Part shown: in pieces, positions 15,557-25,201 of the stretch
How positions within the stretch are numbered: position 1 is the first letter of the stretch
How the letters are laid out: each line of letters starts with the position of its first letter
Source of the DNA: Lysobacter sp. CFH 32150
GTDB lineage: Bacteria > Pseudomonadota > Gammaproteobacteria > Xanthomonadales > Xanthomonadaceae
NCBI RefSeq assembly: GCF_022758295.1
Contig: NZ_JALDWJ010000002.1
Coordinates: 372,001 to 436,000 of the forward strand
DNA length: 64,000 nt
Direction: 5' to 3'
Program-made: the position numbers and the translations under genes
Notes under the pieces: generated by a model
Told to the model about the DNA's origin: nothing
The model's input: the letters and a program-made list of their open reading frames with translations, nothing else
Databases searched by the model: none

Positions 15557-16716
15557 GCGGCAGGCTCCTTTTCGACATGCCCCGGCGGCAGGACGACGAG
15601 GTCGTCGCGGTGGATCACCGCTTCACCGTAACGATAGCCGAGGATGGATTCGATCTCGCGGCTATGGCGACCGACGATGCGGCGCAAGTCGGCGGAGTTG
15701 TACTGCACCAGCCCACGCGCAAGCACGCGGGCACCCGCATCGCCTGCGAGGCGGATTTCAACGAGGTCGCCGCGACCGAATTCACCTTCGACCGCAACCA
15801 CGCCGCCGGGTAGTAATGATGCGCCACGCGTATCCAGCGCTTGCGCTGCACCCGCGTCGACACGCACGCCGTGCAGGCCGGGGGGTGCATGTCGCATCCA
15901 TAGCTTACGCGCGAGCAGACGGTCGCCATGCGCGTCGATGAACGTGCCACGCAGCCGGTTTTGCGCGAGTGCAGCGACGGTGTCCGCATCACGGCCGCAG
16001 AACAGCGCGGTGGCGATGCCAGCCGCCGCGGCCTTGCTTGCAGCTTCGAGTTTGGTCCGCATGCCGCCCGTGCCGAGCGTACCGGCATCGCCTGCAGCCA
16101 TCCGGACGATGTCCGGCGTGATCGCGGCCACGTGCGGTACGGGCTTCGCCTCCGGATCGTGCACCGGGTGGCCGCTGTAAAGACCAGGAGTATCGGTGGC
16201 AATCAGCAGCAGGTCGGCATCGACCAGCGCTGCGACCACGGCAGCGAGGTTGTCGTTGTCGCCGAGCTTGAGTTCGTCGACGGCGACGGTGTCGTTCTCG
16301 TTGATAACGGGCAGCACCTTTAGCTGCAGCAGCTCGCGCAGCGTGGCGCGGGCGTTGAGGTAGCGGCGTCGATTTCGCAGGTCGTCGTGGCTGAGCAGCA
16401 CCTGCGCCACCGGCACATCGAACAAGCGTTGCCAAAGCGCGATCATCGGCGCCTGGCCGAGCGCGGCAAGCGCCTGGCGCTGGGTCAGCGTGGTATCGGC
16501 GGCGTGCAACACGCCGCGTCCCCCTGCGACTGCGCCTGACGAGACGATCACCACTTCCCTGCCCTGTGCGCGCGCCTGCGCGACGAACTGCGCAAGGCCG
16601 GCGGCGAAACGTTCGGACAGGCCGCCGTTGTCGGCTGCGAGCAGACTACTGCCCACCTTGAGCACGGCGCGCTTCCACGTCGGCAACGTCTGTTCGCCGA
16701 ACGCGTGCATGGACAT
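15553..16716 (-). CDS. proB: Glutamate 5-kinase with PUA domain
   Basis: 387 residues. It phosphorylates glutamate for proline synthesis. The amino-acid kinase domain opens with [10 protein letters not shown] and includes [55 protein letters not shown] and the [15 protein letters not shown] segment. The last 90 residues ([21 protein letters not shown] and following) are the PUA domain typical of bacterial ProB. The start at 16716 shares one base with the argH stop; a second ATG two codons later is equally possible. Coupling proBA to argH is usual in Xanthomonas relatives and ties proline to arginine synthesis. Confidence 0.97.
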   Translation of the reverse strand: MSMHAFGEQTLPTWKRAVLKVGSSLLAADNGGLSERFAAGLAQFVAQARAQGREVVIVSSGAVAGGRGVLHAADTTLTQRQALAALGQAPMIALWQRLFDVPVAQVLLSHDDLRNRRRYLNARATLRELLQLKVLPVINENDTVAVDELKLGDNDNLAAVVAALVDADLLLIATDTPGLYSGHPVHDPEAKPVPHVAAITPDIVRMAAGDAGTLGTGGMRTKLEAASKAAAAGIATALFCGRDADTVAALAQNRLRGTFIDAHGDRLLARKLWMRHAPPGLHGVRVDAGAAQALDTRGASLLPGGVVAVEGEFGRGDLVEIRLAGDAGARVLARGLVQYNSADLRRIVGRHSREIESILGYRYGEAVIHRDDLVVLPPGHVEKEPAA

Positions 16717-18005
16717 CAGCCCAACGCTTCCAGTCGCCGACGCAGTTCGTCGAGCCGAAGATCGGCCGCTGCGCCGGGCGATACGCGCGCAGCAAGACTC
16801 GCCTCGGGATCGCCCTGCGCCCAGGACGCAGGGTCCGCGGCCTTCTTATAGGCATCGCGGAACGGCAGCCCCTTGCGCGCAAGATCGACCGCGAGGTCGG
16901 TCGCGTACATCGACGGATCGAGCGCTTCGCGCGTGCGTTCCGGCTTCCATTCGAGGTTGCGCAGGAGATCAGGCAGCAGCTCCAGCGCACCAAGGCCGCG
17001 GCCAAAGGCGTGGAAGATCGCCCCCTTGGAGAATTGCAGGTCGCGGTGGTAACCCGATGGCAGCGACAGCAGTTGCTCGATCTCGGTGCGGGCCGCCGCC
17101 GCGCTTGCGTAGCTCGCCCGCATCAGTTCGATCACGTCGGGGTTGCGCTTGTTCGGCATGATCGAGCTGCCGGTGGTGTATTCGGCCGGCAGGGCGACGA
17201 AACCAAACTCGGCACTGGTGAACAGCGACAGGTCCCAGGCGAGGCGACGCAAGTCGAGCAAGGCGGAGCCCAGGGCGTCGATCGCCGCCATCTCGAACTT
17301 GCCACGCGACAACTGCGCATACGCCGCCGACACCTGCAGGCGGCCGAAGCCCAGTGCCTGCGTGGTGTGCTCGCGCGCCAACGGCAGATTGACGCCGTAG
17401 CCGGCAGCACTGCCCAGCGGGTTCGCATCCACCCAACGCAACGTGTCATGCGCGCGCACTGCGTCATCGATGAAGCCTTCGGCCCACGCCGCCCACCACA
17501 TGCCCGCCGACGACACCACGGCGCGTTGCAGGTGGGTATAGCCCGGTAGAGGCAGGGCGCGTTCGGCGTCGGCGCGAGCGAGCGCGACATCGGCGCTCTC
17601 ACGGCAAAGTGCGGACACGCGCACGAGTCGATCCTTCAGCCACAGCCGCGTCGCGACGAGGATCTGGTCGTTGCGGCTGCGACCGGTGTGGATCTTGCGG
17701 CCGGCATCACCTAGGCGTTCGATCAGGCGCGCTTCGATCGCGGAGTGGCCGTCTTCGAATGTATCGTCGAGTACGAAGCGGCCGGCGCGGAAGTCGTCGG
17801 CCAGCGTCGCGAGTTCACGCGCAAGCCCCGCCACCTCGTCGGCATCCAGGATGCCGATCTGCTGCAGCCCTTCGGCGTGCGCGCGGCTGGCCTCGATGTC
17901 GAACAGGAAAAACTCGCGATCCAGGATCACGTCCTCGCCGGCGAGGAAACGCTGGATGCGCGCGTCGACCTTGACCCCGGGTTTTTGCCATAGCAGATCG
18001 GACAT
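16716..18005 (-). CDS. argH: Argininosuccinate lyase
   Basis: 429 residues. It splits argininosuccinate into arginine and fumarate, the last step of arginine synthesis. Fumarase-superfamily signatures are all present: [11 protein letters not shown] around 105-115, the PGYTHLQ motif at 154-160, and the [12 protein letters not shown] loop at 279-290 with the catalytic Ser at 280 or 281. It is slightly shorter than E. coli ArgH (457), mainly at the C-terminus. It follows argC after a 70-base gap that holds an inverted repeat, and it shares a base with proB. Confidence 0.97.
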   Translation of the reverse strand: MSDLLWQKPGVKVDARIQRFLAGEDVILDREFFLFDIEASRAHAEGLQQIGILDADEVAGLARELATLADDFRAGRFVLDDTFEDGHSAIEARLIERLGDAGRKIHTGRSRNDQILVATRLWLKDRLVRVSALCRESADVALARADAERALPLPGYTHLQRAVVSSAGMWWAAWAEGFIDDAVRAHDTLRWVDANPLGSAAGYGVNLPLAREHTTQALGFGRLQVSAAYAQLSRGKFEMAAIDALGSALLDLRRLAWDLSLFTSAEFGFVALPAEYTTGSSIMPNKRNPDVIELMRASYASAAAARTEIEQLLSLPSGYHRDLQFSKGAIFHAFGRGLGALELLPDLLRNLEWKPERTREALDPSMYATDLAVDLARKGLPFRDAYKKAADPASWAQGDPEASLAARVSPGAAADLRLDELRRRLEALG

Positions 18006-18027
18006 TTCGGTTCCCGCTTGCTTCTTT

Positions 18028-18093
18028 CCTGTGGGAGCGACGTGAGTCGCGACAGTCTCGCCAGTGAATCGCGACTTACGTCGCTCCCACAGG
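18028..18093. repeat. REP-like inverted repeat between argC and argH
   Basis: Arms CCTGTGGGAGCGACGT...AGTCGCGA and the near-perfect complement TCGCGACTTACGTCGCTCCC, with a spacer of about 16 bases. The same element occurs at 56587-56648. The right arm lies inside the 3' end of argC and provides its TAA stop. Confidence 0.85.
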
Positions 18094-19059
18094 GGAGGAA
18101 GGGATGCCGGTGGCCTCTTCCAGCCCGAACGCGAGATTCAGGTTCTGCAACGCCTGCGTCGCTGCGCCCTTGAGCAGGTTGTCCTCGGTGGCGACGACGA
18201 CAAGGCGACGACCATCTTCGGACAAGGTGAATCCGCCGAGCTCGACGTGGTGCGCGTTGGCGATGGCGCTGACCCACGGCGCAGCATCGATCACATCGAC
18301 CAGCGCTTCACCACTGTAATGCTGCCGATAGCGCGCGACGACCTCAGTGTGCGTGAAGGCTTTGGACAGGTGCAGGTTCGCGGTAATCGTCAATCCACGG
18401 AAATGCGGTGCGACATGCGGCATGAATTCCACCGGGTGGCCAAGCTGGCGCGTGACCTCCTTCTCATGCAGGTGCCCGATGAGCGCATAGGGCATCAGGT
18501 TGTCGCGTAGTTTTTCCGGATCGTTCTTATCTGATGGCGTGGTACCGGCACCGGACCATCCGGAGACGCCGAAGCACTGCACCGGTCCGTCGAGCGCATC
18601 GCACATCGGTGCGATCGCCAGCTGCATCGCGGTGGCGTAGCAGCCAGGATTGCTGATCCGCTTCTGGCCGGCGTACCGGGTGCGCGTCAGTTCCGGCAAG
18701 CCGTAATACCAACTGTCGTCGAAACGGTAATCCGCGGACAGGTCGATGATCACAGGCTGCTTGAAGCCGGGGTCGACACCCGCCGCATCGAACGACGCTA
18801 CGCAAGCCGCTGCCTTGCCGTTGGGAAGCGCCAGCACCACGGCGTCGGCACTGAGCGCTGGCAGTTGTTCATGGTCCGGCGAGGTGTAGCGCAGGTCGCC
18901 GACGTATTCGCTGATGTGATCCGCGACGCGCTGGCCATCGAGCTCGCGTGACGAGACGAATGCCAGCTCAAATCGCGGATGTGCAGCCACGAGGCGGATC
19001 AGCTCCGCCCCGACGTAGCCGCGGGCACCGACGATGCCGAGCTTGATGCTGTCAGCCAT
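18076..19059 (-). CDS. argC: N-acetyl-gamma-glutamyl-phosphate reductase
   Basis: 327 residues. It reduces N-acetylglutamyl phosphate to the semialdehyde, using NADPH. The Rossmann motif [10 protein letters not shown] is at 11-20, and the catalytic cysteine is Cys140 in [11 protein letters not shown]. The C-terminal domain contains [20 protein letters not shown]. The C-terminus is odd: the last five codons plus the TAA (CCT GTG GGA GCG ACG TAA) come from one arm of a REP-like element, so the tail PVGAT is recent sequence and the native stop has been replaced. Its start overlaps the GNAT gene by 8 bases. Confidence 0.96.
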   Translation of the reverse strand: MADSIKLGIVGARGYVGAELIRLVAAHPRFELAFVSSRELDGQRVADHISEYVGDLRYTSPDHEQLPALSADAVVLALPNGKAAACVASFDAAGVDPGFKQPVIIDLSADYRFDDSWYYGLPELTRTRYAGQKRISNPGCYATAMQLAIAPMCDALDGPVQCFGVSGWSGAGTTPSDKNDPEKLRDNLMPYALIGHLHEKEVTRQLGHPVEFMPHVAPHFRGLTITANLHLSKAFTHTEVVARYRQHYSGEALVDVIDAAPWVSAIANAHHVELGGFTLSEDGRRLVVVATEDNLLKGAATQALQNLNLAFGLEEATGIPSSPVGAT

Positions 19060-19669
19060 GCGCGTGCTGCTCCAGCTTCGCCTGCAGGTTGCGTTTCACT
19101 GCCTGCCATTCCGTATCGATGATCGAGAACACCACCGAATCGCGGATGCTGCCGTCGTTATGGCGCATGTGGTTGCGCAGCACACCGTCCTGCTTGGCGC
19201 CGAGACGAGCGATCGCCGTTCGCGATGGATGGTTGAACCAGCTGGTCTTGAAACCGACGGCAATGCATCCCAACGTCTCGAATGCATGCGTAAGCAACAG
19301 CAGTTTCGTCTGCGTATTCAGGCCGGTGCGTTGCACGCGGGCGGCGTACCAGGTGTAGCCGATGTGCAGTCGGGGAACCGTCGTGGCGATATCGTAGAAA
19401 CGGGTGGTCCCGACGATGTCGCCATTTCGATCGCGCACAACGAATGGCATGGCGATGCCATCGGCTTGCATCGTCATCGCCGTGGCGACGTAAGCCTCCA
19501 TTTTCTCCGGCGATGGCGTGCTGCCGTACCAGGCCTTCCACAACTCGCCGTCCTGCACGGCATGGCGCAATCCGTCGGCATGCGCCGGCTGCAACGGTTC
19601 GAGCACCACGTGCTCACCGCGCAGCATCGGCGGCACGGCCCAGGGGTTGTTGTGTGTGACTGCAGTCAT
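19052..19669 (-). CDS. GNAT-family N-acetyltransferase (RimJ/RimL-like)
   Basis: 205 residues. The pattern is that of RimJ-like GNATs: [19 protein letters not shown] at the start, [20 protein letters not shown] as the central strands, [27 protein letters not shown] as the acetyl-CoA loop and helix, and [20 protein letters not shown] near the end. The substrate is unknown. Its place inside the arginine operon, between argB and argC and overlapping argC by 8 bases, suggests co-expression with arginine genes. It is not needed as the synthase, because the neighbouring kinase already has a fused synthase domain. It could acetylate an amine, a protein N-terminus or an antibiotic-like molecule; the sequence does not decide. 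Confidence 0.88.
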   Translation of the reverse strand: MTAVTHNNPWAVPPMLRGEHVVLEPLQPAHADGLRHAVQDGELWKAWYGSTPSPEKMEAYVATAMTMQADGIAMPFVVRDRNGDIVGTTRFYDIATTVPRLHIGYTWYAARVQRTGLNTQTKLLLLTHAFETLGCIAVGFKTSWFNHPSRTAIARLGAKQDGVLRNHMRHNDGSIRDSVVFSIIDTEWQAVKRNLQAKLEQHAHG

Positions 19670-19673
19670 CGAT

Positions 19674-20999
19674 TCAATCCTTCAAGGTCGCCGGGCGCGT
19701 CGCGCAATGTTCGACGCAATGCTTGATCTCGTCGAAACCCTCCAGGCCATACCAGTACACCTTCCACTTGTCCTGTTTGAAGCAGCCGTCGGATTCGGCG
19801 TAGTAGAACGGATTGACCGGGTTGCCGCGGCGCGAGCGCCAGAACAGGCGCGGGTTCTGCTCGCGCATCACCTGCCACACCGCGCGCCCGAGGCCTTCGC
19901 CCTGCGCTTCGTCGAGCACCGCGAACTTGTCGAGATAGGTGTAACCGGCTTCATCGGTCAGGATGACGGCGGCGCGGTAGTTCTCGCTGACGTAGGCGCG
20001 GAACAGCTTGGTCTTCTCGAAGTAATCCGGCAGCAACTTGCGGCCGAACGCGGACTCGATCAGCGTGCGCAGCCGAGGCAGATCGAGCTCGTCCCACGAA
20101 TTCGTCTGCCGCACGCGCTCGCCACGCCGCACCAGCGTGCCGGAACCCTTGTGCGTGAAGAGTTCCTTGGCCAGTTCGGCCGGCTTGGTGATCGAGACCG
20201 ATGAAGTCAACGGCAACTTGTCGAGCAGGTCCTTGATCTGTTCGATCTTCACCCGCATGCCGCCGTTGATCCACGGCTGTGCGATCAGGTGTTCGTACTC
20301 GGTCGACAGGTTGATCGAATCGATCACTTTGCCGTTGTCGTCGAGCAGACCGCCGGTACCGGTAAGGAAGATGATCTTGTACGGCTGCAGCACCTGCACC
20401 AGTTCGTTCGCGGCGAAATCGGCGTTGACGTTGAGGATCTGGCCACTGACGGTCTCGCCGAGGCTGGCGATGACCGGGATCGATCCGGCTTGCAGGCTGG
20501 CTTCGATCGGCGCGAGGTTCACGCGGCGCACCTGCCCGACCATGCCGTAGGTGTCGCGGTCGAGGTACTCGGCCTCGAATACGCCGGAAATGATCGAAGT
20601 CGCGCGGGCATCGCCGGCCTGCAGCGCTTCGACCAGCTTGAGGTTCTGCTGCTGGAAGACGCGACGCACGATCGCCAACGCCTCCGGCGAGGTCACGCGG
20701 AGGCCGTCGACGGTCTGCTTCTCGATGCCCGCAGCGGCGAGGTCCTCATCGAGCTGGGGGCCGGCGCCGTGGATCACGATCGGGGTCAGTCCGACGTCCT
20801 GCAAGAACGCCAGCGACGACGTCAGCGCTTCGAGGTCGTCGCGCAGCACGGCGCCACCGACCTTGACCACGGCGAAACGCGCTGCGTCGAGTTGTGAGAA
20901 ACGCTTGAGGTACTGCGAAATCTCCTTCGCGCTGGCCATGCTCGAAAGCAGGCGCACGATGGTCTGGCGGGTCTGGAGATCGTGGGCGGTGGTCATCAT
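19674..20999 (-). CDS. argB: Bifunctional N-acetylglutamate synthase/kinase
   Basis: 441 residues, about 150 longer than a plain acetylglutamate kinase. Residues about 40-285 are an amino-acid kinase domain ([62 protein letters not shown]). The remainder (about 300-441; [38 protein letters not shown]) is a GNAT-type domain. This kinase-plus-GNAT fusion is the NAGS-K known from Xanthomonas and relatives, which makes and then phosphorylates N-acetylglutamate and is inhibited by arginine. It sits 1 base after argE' and 4 bases before the GNAT gene. Confidence 0.94.
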   Translation of the reverse strand: MMTTAHDLQTRQTIVRLLSSMASAKEISQYLKRFSQLDAARFAVVKVGGAVLRDDLEALTSSLAFLQDVGLTPIVIHGAGPQLDEDLAAAGIEKQTVDGLRVTSPEALAIVRRVFQQQNLKLVEALQAGDARATSIISGVFEAEYLDRDTYGMVGQVRRVNLAPIEASLQAGSIPVIASLGETVSGQILNVNADFAANELVQVLQPYKIIFLTGTGGLLDDNGKVIDSINLSTEYEHLIAQPWINGGMRVKIEQIKDLLDKLPLTSSVSITKPAELAKELFTHKGSGTLVRRGERVRQTNSWDELDLPRLRTLIESAFGRKLLPDYFEKTKLFRAYVSENYRAAVILTDEAGYTYLDKFAVLDEAQGEGLGRAVWQVMREQNPRLFWRSRRGNPVNPFYYAESDGCFKQDKWKVYWYGLEGFDEIKHCVEHCATRPATLKD

Positions 21000-21000
21000 T

Positions 21001-22104
21001 TCAGAGGTCTTTTTTCAGAATCCGGCTGACGGATTCGGTATAGCGTTGCAGTTGTTCGAGCGCGACCCATTCGTCGGCGGTATGCGCCTGTGCGATATCG
21101 CCCGGGCCATAGACGAACGCGGTGAGGCCGGCTCTGGAAAACAAGGAAGCCTCGGTCCAGAAGTCGACCGCGTTGCCGATCGCCAAGCCGAGTTCGTCGG
21201 CGAGATCGCGCGCGGCGAGCCGGCGTTCCTCCGCCATCGCGACGTCGCCTGACGGCAGCGACGGGCCGCGGAAGGTTTCTTGGTAATGCTCCAAAGCATC
21301 GGCAAAACTGCCGAACCGCGCGTGCAACTCGTCGATGTCCTGCGATGGCAACGGCCGGAAGCCGAATCGCACTTCGGCGCTCGGCGCAATCATGTTCGCC
21401 TTGATCCCGCCTTCGACCTTGCCGATGTTGAAGCGGAGCCCGGTCAGGCCGCCGAAGCGTTGGTGCGATTGCGACTCGACGAAATCGAGCGCATGGCTGC
21501 CCCAGCGTATCGCCTGGTGCAAGGCACTGGCCTGCATCGCATTGGAGCCGGAGGCGTGCCCCGCCGTACCACGGAACTTCAACAACACGGAGCTGATACC
21601 GCGATGTGCGAGCACCGCTTCGCAAAGGGTGGGCTCGGCGATGATCGCTTCGCTGAAACCATGATCGCTGGCGAGGAACGCATCGATGCAACGCGCATCG
21701 TTGGCCTCCTCGTCGCTGCTGAACAGGAATGCGGCATCGCCTGTCGTGACCGCAGCCGCGGCCAGCAGACCCGCCGCCGCGCCTTTGATGTCGCAGGCAC
21801 CGAGGCCGATCGCGCGATCGTCAGTGATGCGCAACGTGTGCGGATCTGCGCTCCACGCCGGCGACGACGGCACCGTATCCAGGTGCACGTTGAACACGCG
21901 TGTGGGGTTACCGCGTATCGCCAGCAGCGACACCGCACCGGCGCCGTGATCGTTCACGACGATACGGAAACCTGGCAACTGCGCGCGGATGTAATCGAAG
22001 ATGCCGCCGGTGCCAATGGCACGCGGCGGGTTGCGGGTGTCGAACGACACCAGTGCTTCGAGATGGCGCAGGACGTCGGCGAGCACGTCAGTCGTTCCCT
22101 GCAC
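21001..22104 (-). CDS. argE: Acetylcitrulline deacetylase / acetylornithine deacetylase (M20 family)
   Basis: 367 residues from a GTG at 22104, overlapping the end of argG by 17 bases. M20 peptidase features: [13 protein letters not shown] (metal-binding His and Asp), [17 protein letters not shown] (bridging Asp), [12 protein letters not shown] (catalytic Glu pair) and an [19 protein letters not shown] dimer-domain strand. In species with N-acetylornithine carbamoyltransferase, as here, this enzyme removes the acetyl group from N-acetylcitrulline, so that substrate is the more likely one. It lies between argG and the NAGS-K gene. Confidence 0.92.
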   Translation of the reverse strand: MQGTTDVLADVLRHLEALVSFDTRNPPRAIGTGGIFDYIRAQLPGFRIVVNDHGAGAVSLLAIRGNPTRVFNVHLDTVPSSPAWSADPHTLRITDDRAIGLGACDIKGAAAGLLAAAAVTTGDAAFLFSSDEEANDARCIDAFLASDHGFSEAIIAEPTLCEAVLAHRGISSVLLKFRGTAGHASGSNAMQASALHQAIRWGSHALDFVESQSHQRFGGLTGLRFNIGKVEGGIKANMIAPSAEVRFGFRPLPSQDIDELHARFGSFADALEHYQETFRGPSLPSGDVAMAEERRLAARDLADELGLAIGNAVDFWTEASLFSRAGLTAFVYGPGDIAQAHTADEWVALEQLQRYTESVSRILKKDL

Positions 22105-23293
22105 TCTTGTTGACCTCGGCCCACAATGTGCTGCTCATGCCGAACAGCTTGATGAAGCCTTCGGCTTCCTCGACGCCCCAATCCGCGGATTGCGCATAGG
22201 TCGCGCCCTTGGCGTTGAGGATGTGCGGCGAGCGTACGGCGACGGCATCGACACGGCCGCCGCGCGTTTCCAGGACGACTTCGCCATTCACCATCTGCTG
22301 GCTGGAGGCGAGGAAGGCTTCGAGATCGGTCTTCAGTGGATCGTGGTAGAAGCCTTCGTACACCAGCTCCACCCACTTGCGCGCGATGTCGGGCTTGAAG
22401 CGATTCTGCTGCTTGCTCAACACGGCTTCCTCCAGCGCGCGGTGTGCCGCCAATAACGCGGCCAGGCCGGGCGCTTCGAACACGATGCGGCCCTTGAGCC
22501 CGATCGTGGTATCGCCGGTATACATGCCACGACCGACGCCGTACTGCGCGAACATCGTGTTGAGTTGCGCCAGCAGTTGTGCGCCCGACATTTCCTTGCC
22601 ATCGAGCGCGACGGCTTCGCCCTGCACGAAACGGAGCGTCACCCAGAGCGGCTCGGCCGGCCAGCGTTCGCGCGGCGCGCACCAGCCGCGCGCTTCTTCG
22701 CCCGGCGCTTCCCAGCGATCGATTTCGCCACCGGACATCGTCAGGCCGAGGAGATTCTCGTTGATCGTGTAGGCCTTCTGCTTGGCGCGCACGCCGAAGC
22801 CGCGTTTTTCAAGATAGGCCTGTTCGTAGGCGCGGGTCTGCGTGTGCTCTTTCTGGATTTCGCGGATCGGCGCGACGATCTGGTAATCGCCGCTCGCCTT
22901 CACCGCCAGGTCGAAACGCACCTGGTCGTTGCCCATGCCGGTGCAACCGTGCGCGATCGCCCTGGTGCCGAGGTCGTGCGCACGCGCGAGCGCGGCGTCG
23001 ACGATCAGATAGCGATCGGACACCAGCAGCGGATACTGGCCCTGATAGGCCTCGCCCGCCCAGACGAAGGGTTTGACGAAACCGTCCCAGATCGCCGGAC
23101 CACCATCGACGGTGACGTGACTGCTCACGCCGAGTTCGGCCGCGCGCTGTTCGATGAAGGCGCGTTCCTCGGCGTCGACACCGCCGGTGTCGGCGAACAC
23201 GGTGTGCACGTTCCAGCCGCGGTCCTGCAGGTAGGGCACGCAGAAGCTGGTGTCGAGGCCGCCGGAGAAGGCGAGGACGATGTCTTTTTTCAT
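22088..23293 (-). CDS. argG: Argininosuccinate synthase
   Basis: 401 residues. It joins citrulline and aspartate using ATP. The PP-loop [13 protein letters not shown] begins at residue 10; the citrulline/aspartate site segments [16 protein letters not shown] and the [17 protein letters not shown] stretch are present. Length is normal for the short bacterial type. It follows the carbamoyltransferase gene after a gap of 79 bases filled by an inverted repeat, and overlaps argE' at its 3' end. Confidence 0.97.
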   Translation of the reverse strand: MKKDIVLAFSGGLDTSFCVPYLQDRGWNVHTVFADTGGVDAEERAFIEQRAAELGVSSHVTVDGGPAIWDGFVKPFVWAGEAYQGQYPLLVSDRYLIVDAALARAHDLGTRAIAHGCTGMGNDQVRFDLAVKASGDYQIVAPIREIQKEHTQTRAYEQAYLEKRGFGVRAKQKAYTINENLLGLTMSGGEIDRWEAPGEEARGWCAPRERWPAEPLWVTLRFVQGEAVALDGKEMSGAQLLAQLNTMFAQYGVGRGMYTGDTTIGLKGRIVFEAPGLAALLAAHRALEEAVLSKQQNRFKPDIARKWVELVYEGFYHDPLKTDLEAFLASSQQMVNGEVVLETRGGRVDAVAVRSPHILNAKGATYAQSADWGVEEAEGFIKLFGMSSTLWAEVNKSAGND

Positions 23294-23304
23294 TTTCGAT
23301 TCTC

Positions 23305-23369
23305 GTAGGGTGGGCCTTGGCCCACCGCTGTCGTCTTGGGTGAAATTGGTGGGCTAAAGCCCACCCTAC
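23305..23369. repeat. Inverted repeat between argF' and argG
   Basis: Arms GTAGGGTGGGCCTTGGCCCA and GGTGGGCTAAAGCCCACCCT (two mismatches when folded), spacer about 21 bases. Each arm also contains a smaller palindrome (TGGGCC..GGCCCA). It is a common type of dispersed hairpin element and differs in sequence from the GGAGCG-type repeats elsewhere in the window. It could act as a mild terminator or mRNA stabiliser between the two genes. Confidence 0.8.
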
Positions 23370-23372
23370 AAA

Positions 23373-24389
23373 TCACGAAACCAGCGCGGCCATGATGGCC
23401 TTCTGCACATGCAGGCGGTTTTCGGCTTCTTCGATGGCAATGCATTGCGGGGAATCCATCACCGCGTCGGTCGCCTTGATGTTGCGACGCAGCGGCAGGC
23501 AGTGCGAGAACACGCCGTGGTTGGTCAGTGCCATCTTGGCTTCATCGACGATGAAGTGCTTGTGGGCGTCGCGAATGGGCTTTTCTGGCTCCCAGTTGCC
23601 GAAGTACGGCAATGCGCCCCAGCTCTTGGCATAGACGACGTCGGCGCCGCGGTAGGCGCTGTCGATGTCGTGGCTGACCTGCAGCGAACCGCCGCTTTCG
23701 GCGACGTTCTGCGCAGCCCAGTCCATGTAGCGCTGGTCGAGCACGTATTCGGGCGTCGGGCACAGCAAGGTCACATCCATGCCCATGCGCGTGGCGATGG
23801 TCAGCGCGGAGTTGGCAACGGCGGTGTTCAATGCCTTCGGGTGGTAGGTCCAGGTCAGCACGTACTTCTTGCCGCGCAGGTCGGCGGTGCCGAAGTGCTC
23901 CTGCAACGCCAATATGTGCGCGAGTTCCTGGCAGGGATGGGTGATGGTTTCCATGTTGATCACCGGCACCGTGGCGTGCTGGGCGAAGCCGCGCAGCACG
24001 CGGTCCTCGCGATCCACCGACCAGTCGACGAACTTCGGGAACGCACGCACGCCGATCATGTCGACGTAGCGCGACAGCACCTTCGCCACCTCGGCGATGT
24101 GCTCCTCGGCCTCACCGTTCATCACCGTGCCGAGGTTGAATTCAATCGGCCACGCATCCTTGCCCGGCTGCAGCACGACGGCATGGCCGCCGAGCTGGAA
24201 CGTACCGAGTTCGAAACTGGTGCGCGTGCGCAGCGAGCTGTTGAAGAACACCAACGCGACCGACTTGCCCTTGAGCTGATCGCCGAGCTTGTTGCGCTTG
24301 AACGCGGCGGCTTGCACCAGCAATGCGTCCAGATCGGCGCGCGACCAGTCCTGGGTGTTCAGGAAATGTCTAATAGAAGCGGGTTTCAT
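23373..24389 (-). CDS. argF': N-acetylornithine carbamoyltransferase
   Basis: 338 residues. It transfers the carbamoyl group to N-acetylornithine to give N-acetylcitrulline. The whole chain reads like the Xanthomonas campestris enzyme: HFLNTQDWSRADLDALL, the carbamoyl phosphate loop SSLRTRTSFELG at 51-62, the WPIEFNLGTVM segment, HPCQELAHILALQEH, TWTYHPKALNTAVANSA and HCLPLRRNIKATDAVMDS (with the lysine known to be carboxylated in that family). Glu95 sits where the Xanthomonas enzyme has Glu92, the residue reported to favour N-acetylornithine over N-succinylornithine. It is the first gene of the arginine run and is preceded by a leader peptide and a terminator hairpin. Confidence 0.96.
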   Translation of the reverse strand: MKPASIRHFLNTQDWSRADLDALLVQAAAFKRNKLGDQLKGKSVALVFFNSSLRTRTSFELGTFQLGGHAVVLQPGKDAWPIEFNLGTVMNGEAEEHIAEVAKVLSRYVDMIGVRAFPKFVDWSVDREDRVLRGFAQHATVPVINMETITHPCQELAHILALQEHFGTADLRGKKYVLTWTYHPKALNTAVANSALTIATRMGMDVTLLCPTPEYVLDQRYMDWAAQNVAESGGSLQVSHDIDSAYRGADVVYAKSWGALPYFGNWEPEKPIRDAHKHFIVDEAKMALTNHGVFSHCLPLRRNIKATDAVMDSPQCIAIEEAENRLHVQKAIMAALVS

Positions 24390-24410
24390 CGTGATGACGT
24401 CCTAGGATCC

Positions 24411-24445
24411 AAAAGCAAAAAAGCCCAGCACTGAGGCTGGGCTTT
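24411..24445 (-). terminator. Intrinsic terminator ahead of argF' (attenuator hairpin)
   Basis: On the minus strand AAAGCCCAGC-CTCAGT-GCTGGGCTTT forms a perfect 10-bp stem followed by TTTGCTTTT. It ends about 22 bases before the argF' start codon and 26 bases after the leader-peptide stop, the usual geometry for transcription attenuation. Confidence 0.85.
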
Positions 24446-24471
24446 CGTAGACACGAACCGGCGCGAGCGCC

Positions 24472-24591
24472 TTACCCAGCGGATTGACGGGGCAACGGTC
24501 GGCGCGCGCGCGAGGTCATTCCCGCCGCCATGTAGGCGGAGGTCAGGACGTCGGCGTCGGCGTGGGTCTGGTTCATAACAGCGCGGTTCAT
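24472..24591 (-). CDS. Candidate arginine leader peptide (attenuator)
   Basis: 39 codons from ATG at 24591 (second possible ATG at 24576), ending SRARRPLPRQSAG before TAA. Four Arg codons (CGC, CGC, CGA, CGT) fall within eight codons near the end. The Arg-codon segment CGCGCGCGCC (24501-24510) can pair with GGCGCTCGCG (24462-24471) with a single mismatch, and GGTTCG (24454-24459) can pair with CGAAAGCC (24440-24447), which would block the terminator stem at 24420-24445. This gives the three mutually exclusive structures of a classical attenuator. The ribosome-binding site is weak. The call rests on the coordinated layout, not on homology. Confidence 0.6.
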   Translation of the reverse strand: MNRAVMNQTHADADVLTSAYMAAGMTSRARRPLPRQSAG

Positions 24592-24652
24592 GAAGGCGCG
24601 CATGCTCGCACGAGGGTCGGCCCGGCGCAAGGAACGTTTCGGCTGCAACGGT

Positions 24653-25111
24653 TCAGCGCTCGCCCTGGGGAGGGATATGCGGCATCACCGAAACCCGCAC
24701 CCGCAGCCGGGTGCCCGGGTCGTACGGCAGGCGCGAGCGGTATTTCATGCCGCGATAGACGTAGTCGACGTCATAGGCGATGGGGCGGCGGAATTCGCGT
24801 TCGACCGGCACCATCTCGCAGTCCTCGGCCGTGGCCGGCTTGGGTTTGCGCGAGAGTGCCCCCTTCACCGCACCATAGATGCGCGACAGGCCCTTCTCAT
24901 CTTCTTCGGCTGCGTCCGTATTGGGGCAGCGGGGCTCCATCCGGGTCGCGCGCAAGGTCTGGTAGACCGGCTGCACGCGCATCACCTGTGCCACGTCCAT
25001 GCGCACGTTCTCGGGCTGGATGACCGTGATGGTGTCCTGCGCCCATGCCGTCGGAATGGCGAAAGCCAGGGACAGTAGACCGGCAAGTGGCAGGCATAGG
25101 GAGTGGCGCAT
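24653..25111 (-). CDS. Exported protein of unknown function
   Basis: 152 residues. The first 24 residues (MRHSLCLPLAGLLSLAFAIP, then TAWA before QDT) form a clear Sec signal peptide with an AWA-QD cleavage site. The mature part starts TITVIQPENVRMDVAQVMRV and later has a pair of cysteines (EPRCPNT and AEDCEMVP) that could form a disulphide, a YDVDYVYRGMKYRSRLPYDP segment that looks like beta strands, and an ending RLRVRVSVMPHIPP. The last part is the most conserved-looking and resembles small periplasmic proteins common in Xanthomonas relatives. I recognise no named domain. It diverges from cysS and its 3' end lies 62 bases before the leader peptide, so it may be transcribed into the arginine leader. 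Confidence 0.8.
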   Translation of the reverse strand: MRHSLCLPLAGLLSLAFAIPTAWAQDTITVIQPENVRMDVAQVMRVQPVYQTLRATRMEPRCPNTDAAEEDEKGLSRIYGAVKGALSRKPKPATAEDCEMVPVEREFRRPIAYDVDYVYRGMKYRSRLPYDPGTRLRVRVSVMPHIPPQGER

Positions 25112-25201
25112 CGTATTCAGTGTAAAGGCTGAGGATGTGCCCGGCCTGAATCCTGGCTGTTCGCCCGGTAGAATCGGTCGGCTCTACGCCATGAAGCCCG
25201 C

